From JAZLGI01 sp045616225 (GTDB lineage Bacteria > Spirochaetota > Spirochaetia > Sphaerochaetales > Sphaerochaetaceae), in the NCBI GenBank assembly GCA_045616225.1, contig JAZLGI010000043.1:1-22798 (forward strand): a stretch of 22,798 nt of DNA, written 5' to 3'. Shown here piece after piece: positions 22,438 to 22,798 of the stretch (its first letter is position 1; every line of letters begins with the position of its first letter). The position numbers and the translations under genes were made by a program. The notes below the pieces were generated by a model. That model saw only the letters and a program-made list of their open reading frames with translations. It was not told the origin of the DNA and searched no databases.

Positions 22438-22466
22438 ACTATACACGCAGAGTGTGTACATGTCAA
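22438..22466 (-). promoter_or_regulatory. higBA promoter and operator
   Basis: Consensus TTGACA (22466-22461) and TATAGT (22443-22438) are exactly 17 bp apart. TACAC-N7-GTGTA (22442-22458) is an inverted repeat inside the promoter, a likely binding site for HigA. The -10 ends 6 nt before the higB ATG. Confidence 0.75.
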
Positions 22467-22507
22467 ACATTACTGCATTTCAATCGGTTAGAGCTTAGGG
22501 ATTCTTC

Positions 22508-22551
22508 AATCCATTTAAATATTAAGAAAGTATTTTTCAGAAACTCTAAAG
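22508..22551 (-). pseudogene. Remnant of a second higA
   Basis: Forty of 44 bases match higA positions 21911-21954, the part coding VSEKYFLNIQMD. In the corresponding minus-strand frame two stop codons interrupt it (after FLNI and after MD). It lies upstream of the intact higBA pair. Confidence 0.55.
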
Positions 22552-22779
22552 GTAAGTAACCGTAGAAGCGAAATTAGAGAGATATTACAAATCGATAAAA
22601 GATGGAACATCTATATTATCTTTCCATTCTATAATTTGTATGAATGCGGAAGAAACTTGAATATTCCATGCATTTAGCACCACCAATCCGCCAATGAGCA
22701 CCGGCATTCCGCAGCCAGCACCAGCAAGATAGAAAACTTAAATCCGCAATCAGCACCGCTTTAAAATTAAGGAACCACT
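22552..22779. other. Right-end gene-poor stretch with short repeats
   Basis: A minus-strand frame open from 22737 to a TAA at 22587-22585 has coding-like residues (IIEWKDNIDVPSFIDL at its end) but no good start; it may be a gene tail. Three imperfect copies of a unit like TCCGCARYCAGCACC occur at 22686-22703, 22707-22725 and 22742-22759. No complete gene is seen. Confidence 0.3.
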
Positions 22780-22798
22780 ATGAGTGGAATCTTTAATA
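22780..22798 (+). CDS. Possible gene start running off the window
   Basis: AAGGA (22769-22773 region) lies about seven bases before an ATG at 22780, and the frame (MSGIFN) is open to the end of the window. Six codons are too few to name a product. Confidence 0.3.

Noticed and set aside
22432..22470. Longer HigB from an ATG at 22470
   Set aside because: It would run through the -35 and -10 elements; the HigB homology begins at the ATG at 22431.
22686..22759. Three short imperfect repeats as a CRISPR-like or integron array
   Set aside because: The units are under 20 bp, degenerate and unevenly spaced, so no known array type fits.
1..22798. CRISPR array or complete insertion sequence
   Set aside because: No regularly spaced repeats of the needed length and no transposase reading frame were seen.

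Overview
The window looks like a piece of an AT-rich spirochaete chromosome, most probably a host-associated Treponema. Grounds for this are the mglBAC sugar transporter with spirochaete-like leader sequences, a TrpXYZ-type ABC operon, and the overall codon and base use. This is a judgement from gene content; no 16S rRNA or other strict marker is present.

Layout. 1-3800 is an accessory, partly scrambled stretch. It holds the 3' end of a NUDIX hydrolase gene, a 5'-truncated Fic gene abutting an inverted gene fragment, about 560 bp of decayed sequence, a DUF4143-type ATPase, and a regulator in which an Xre helix-turn-helix is joined to a complete two-iron superoxide reductase (desulfoferrodoxin) domain. 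A 41-codon ORF (minus strand) and a GH5 glycoside hydrolase diverge from an AT-rich region with AACTTAAGTT palindromes. Then follow a phosphopantetheinyl transferase, an aldo/keto reductase, a pyridoxamine-oxidase-like flavoprotein and an MFS transporter, all on the plus strand to 8476.

8513-11363 is a minus-strand operon for an ABC_sub_bind/TrpXYZ-type amino-acid ABC transporter. Its leader encodes a 27-residue peptide with five consecutive Tyr codons. The stop codon touches an antiterminator segment, and an intrinsic terminator lies before the first structural gene. This is the architecture of classical ribosome-mediated attenuation and points to tyrosine as the sensed and probably transported amino acid. 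It is the most notable system in the window.

11500-18456 runs on the plus strand. A tightly overlapped cluster (class II aldolase, FGGY sugar kinase, GtrA membrane protein, D-aminoacyl-tRNA deacylase) is followed by mglB, an intercistronic terminator, mglA and mglC. Together they suggest uptake and catabolism of a monosaccharide. Next come a PlsC-type acyltransferase with a zinc ribbon and a GltS-like symporter with a 4-bp overlap.

21229-22798 is a tRNA-anchored accessory region. It contains tRNA-Ala(GGC), a GC-rich structured segment ending in a copy of the tRNA 3' end and its own terminator, a compact promoter-driven three-hairpin RNA in front of a DUF3800 gene stub, a HigBA toxin-antitoxin pair, and remnants of a second higA. 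Three genes (aldo/keto reductase, acyltransferase, higB) have a -10 element 6-7 nt before the start codon, which predicts leaderless mRNAs.
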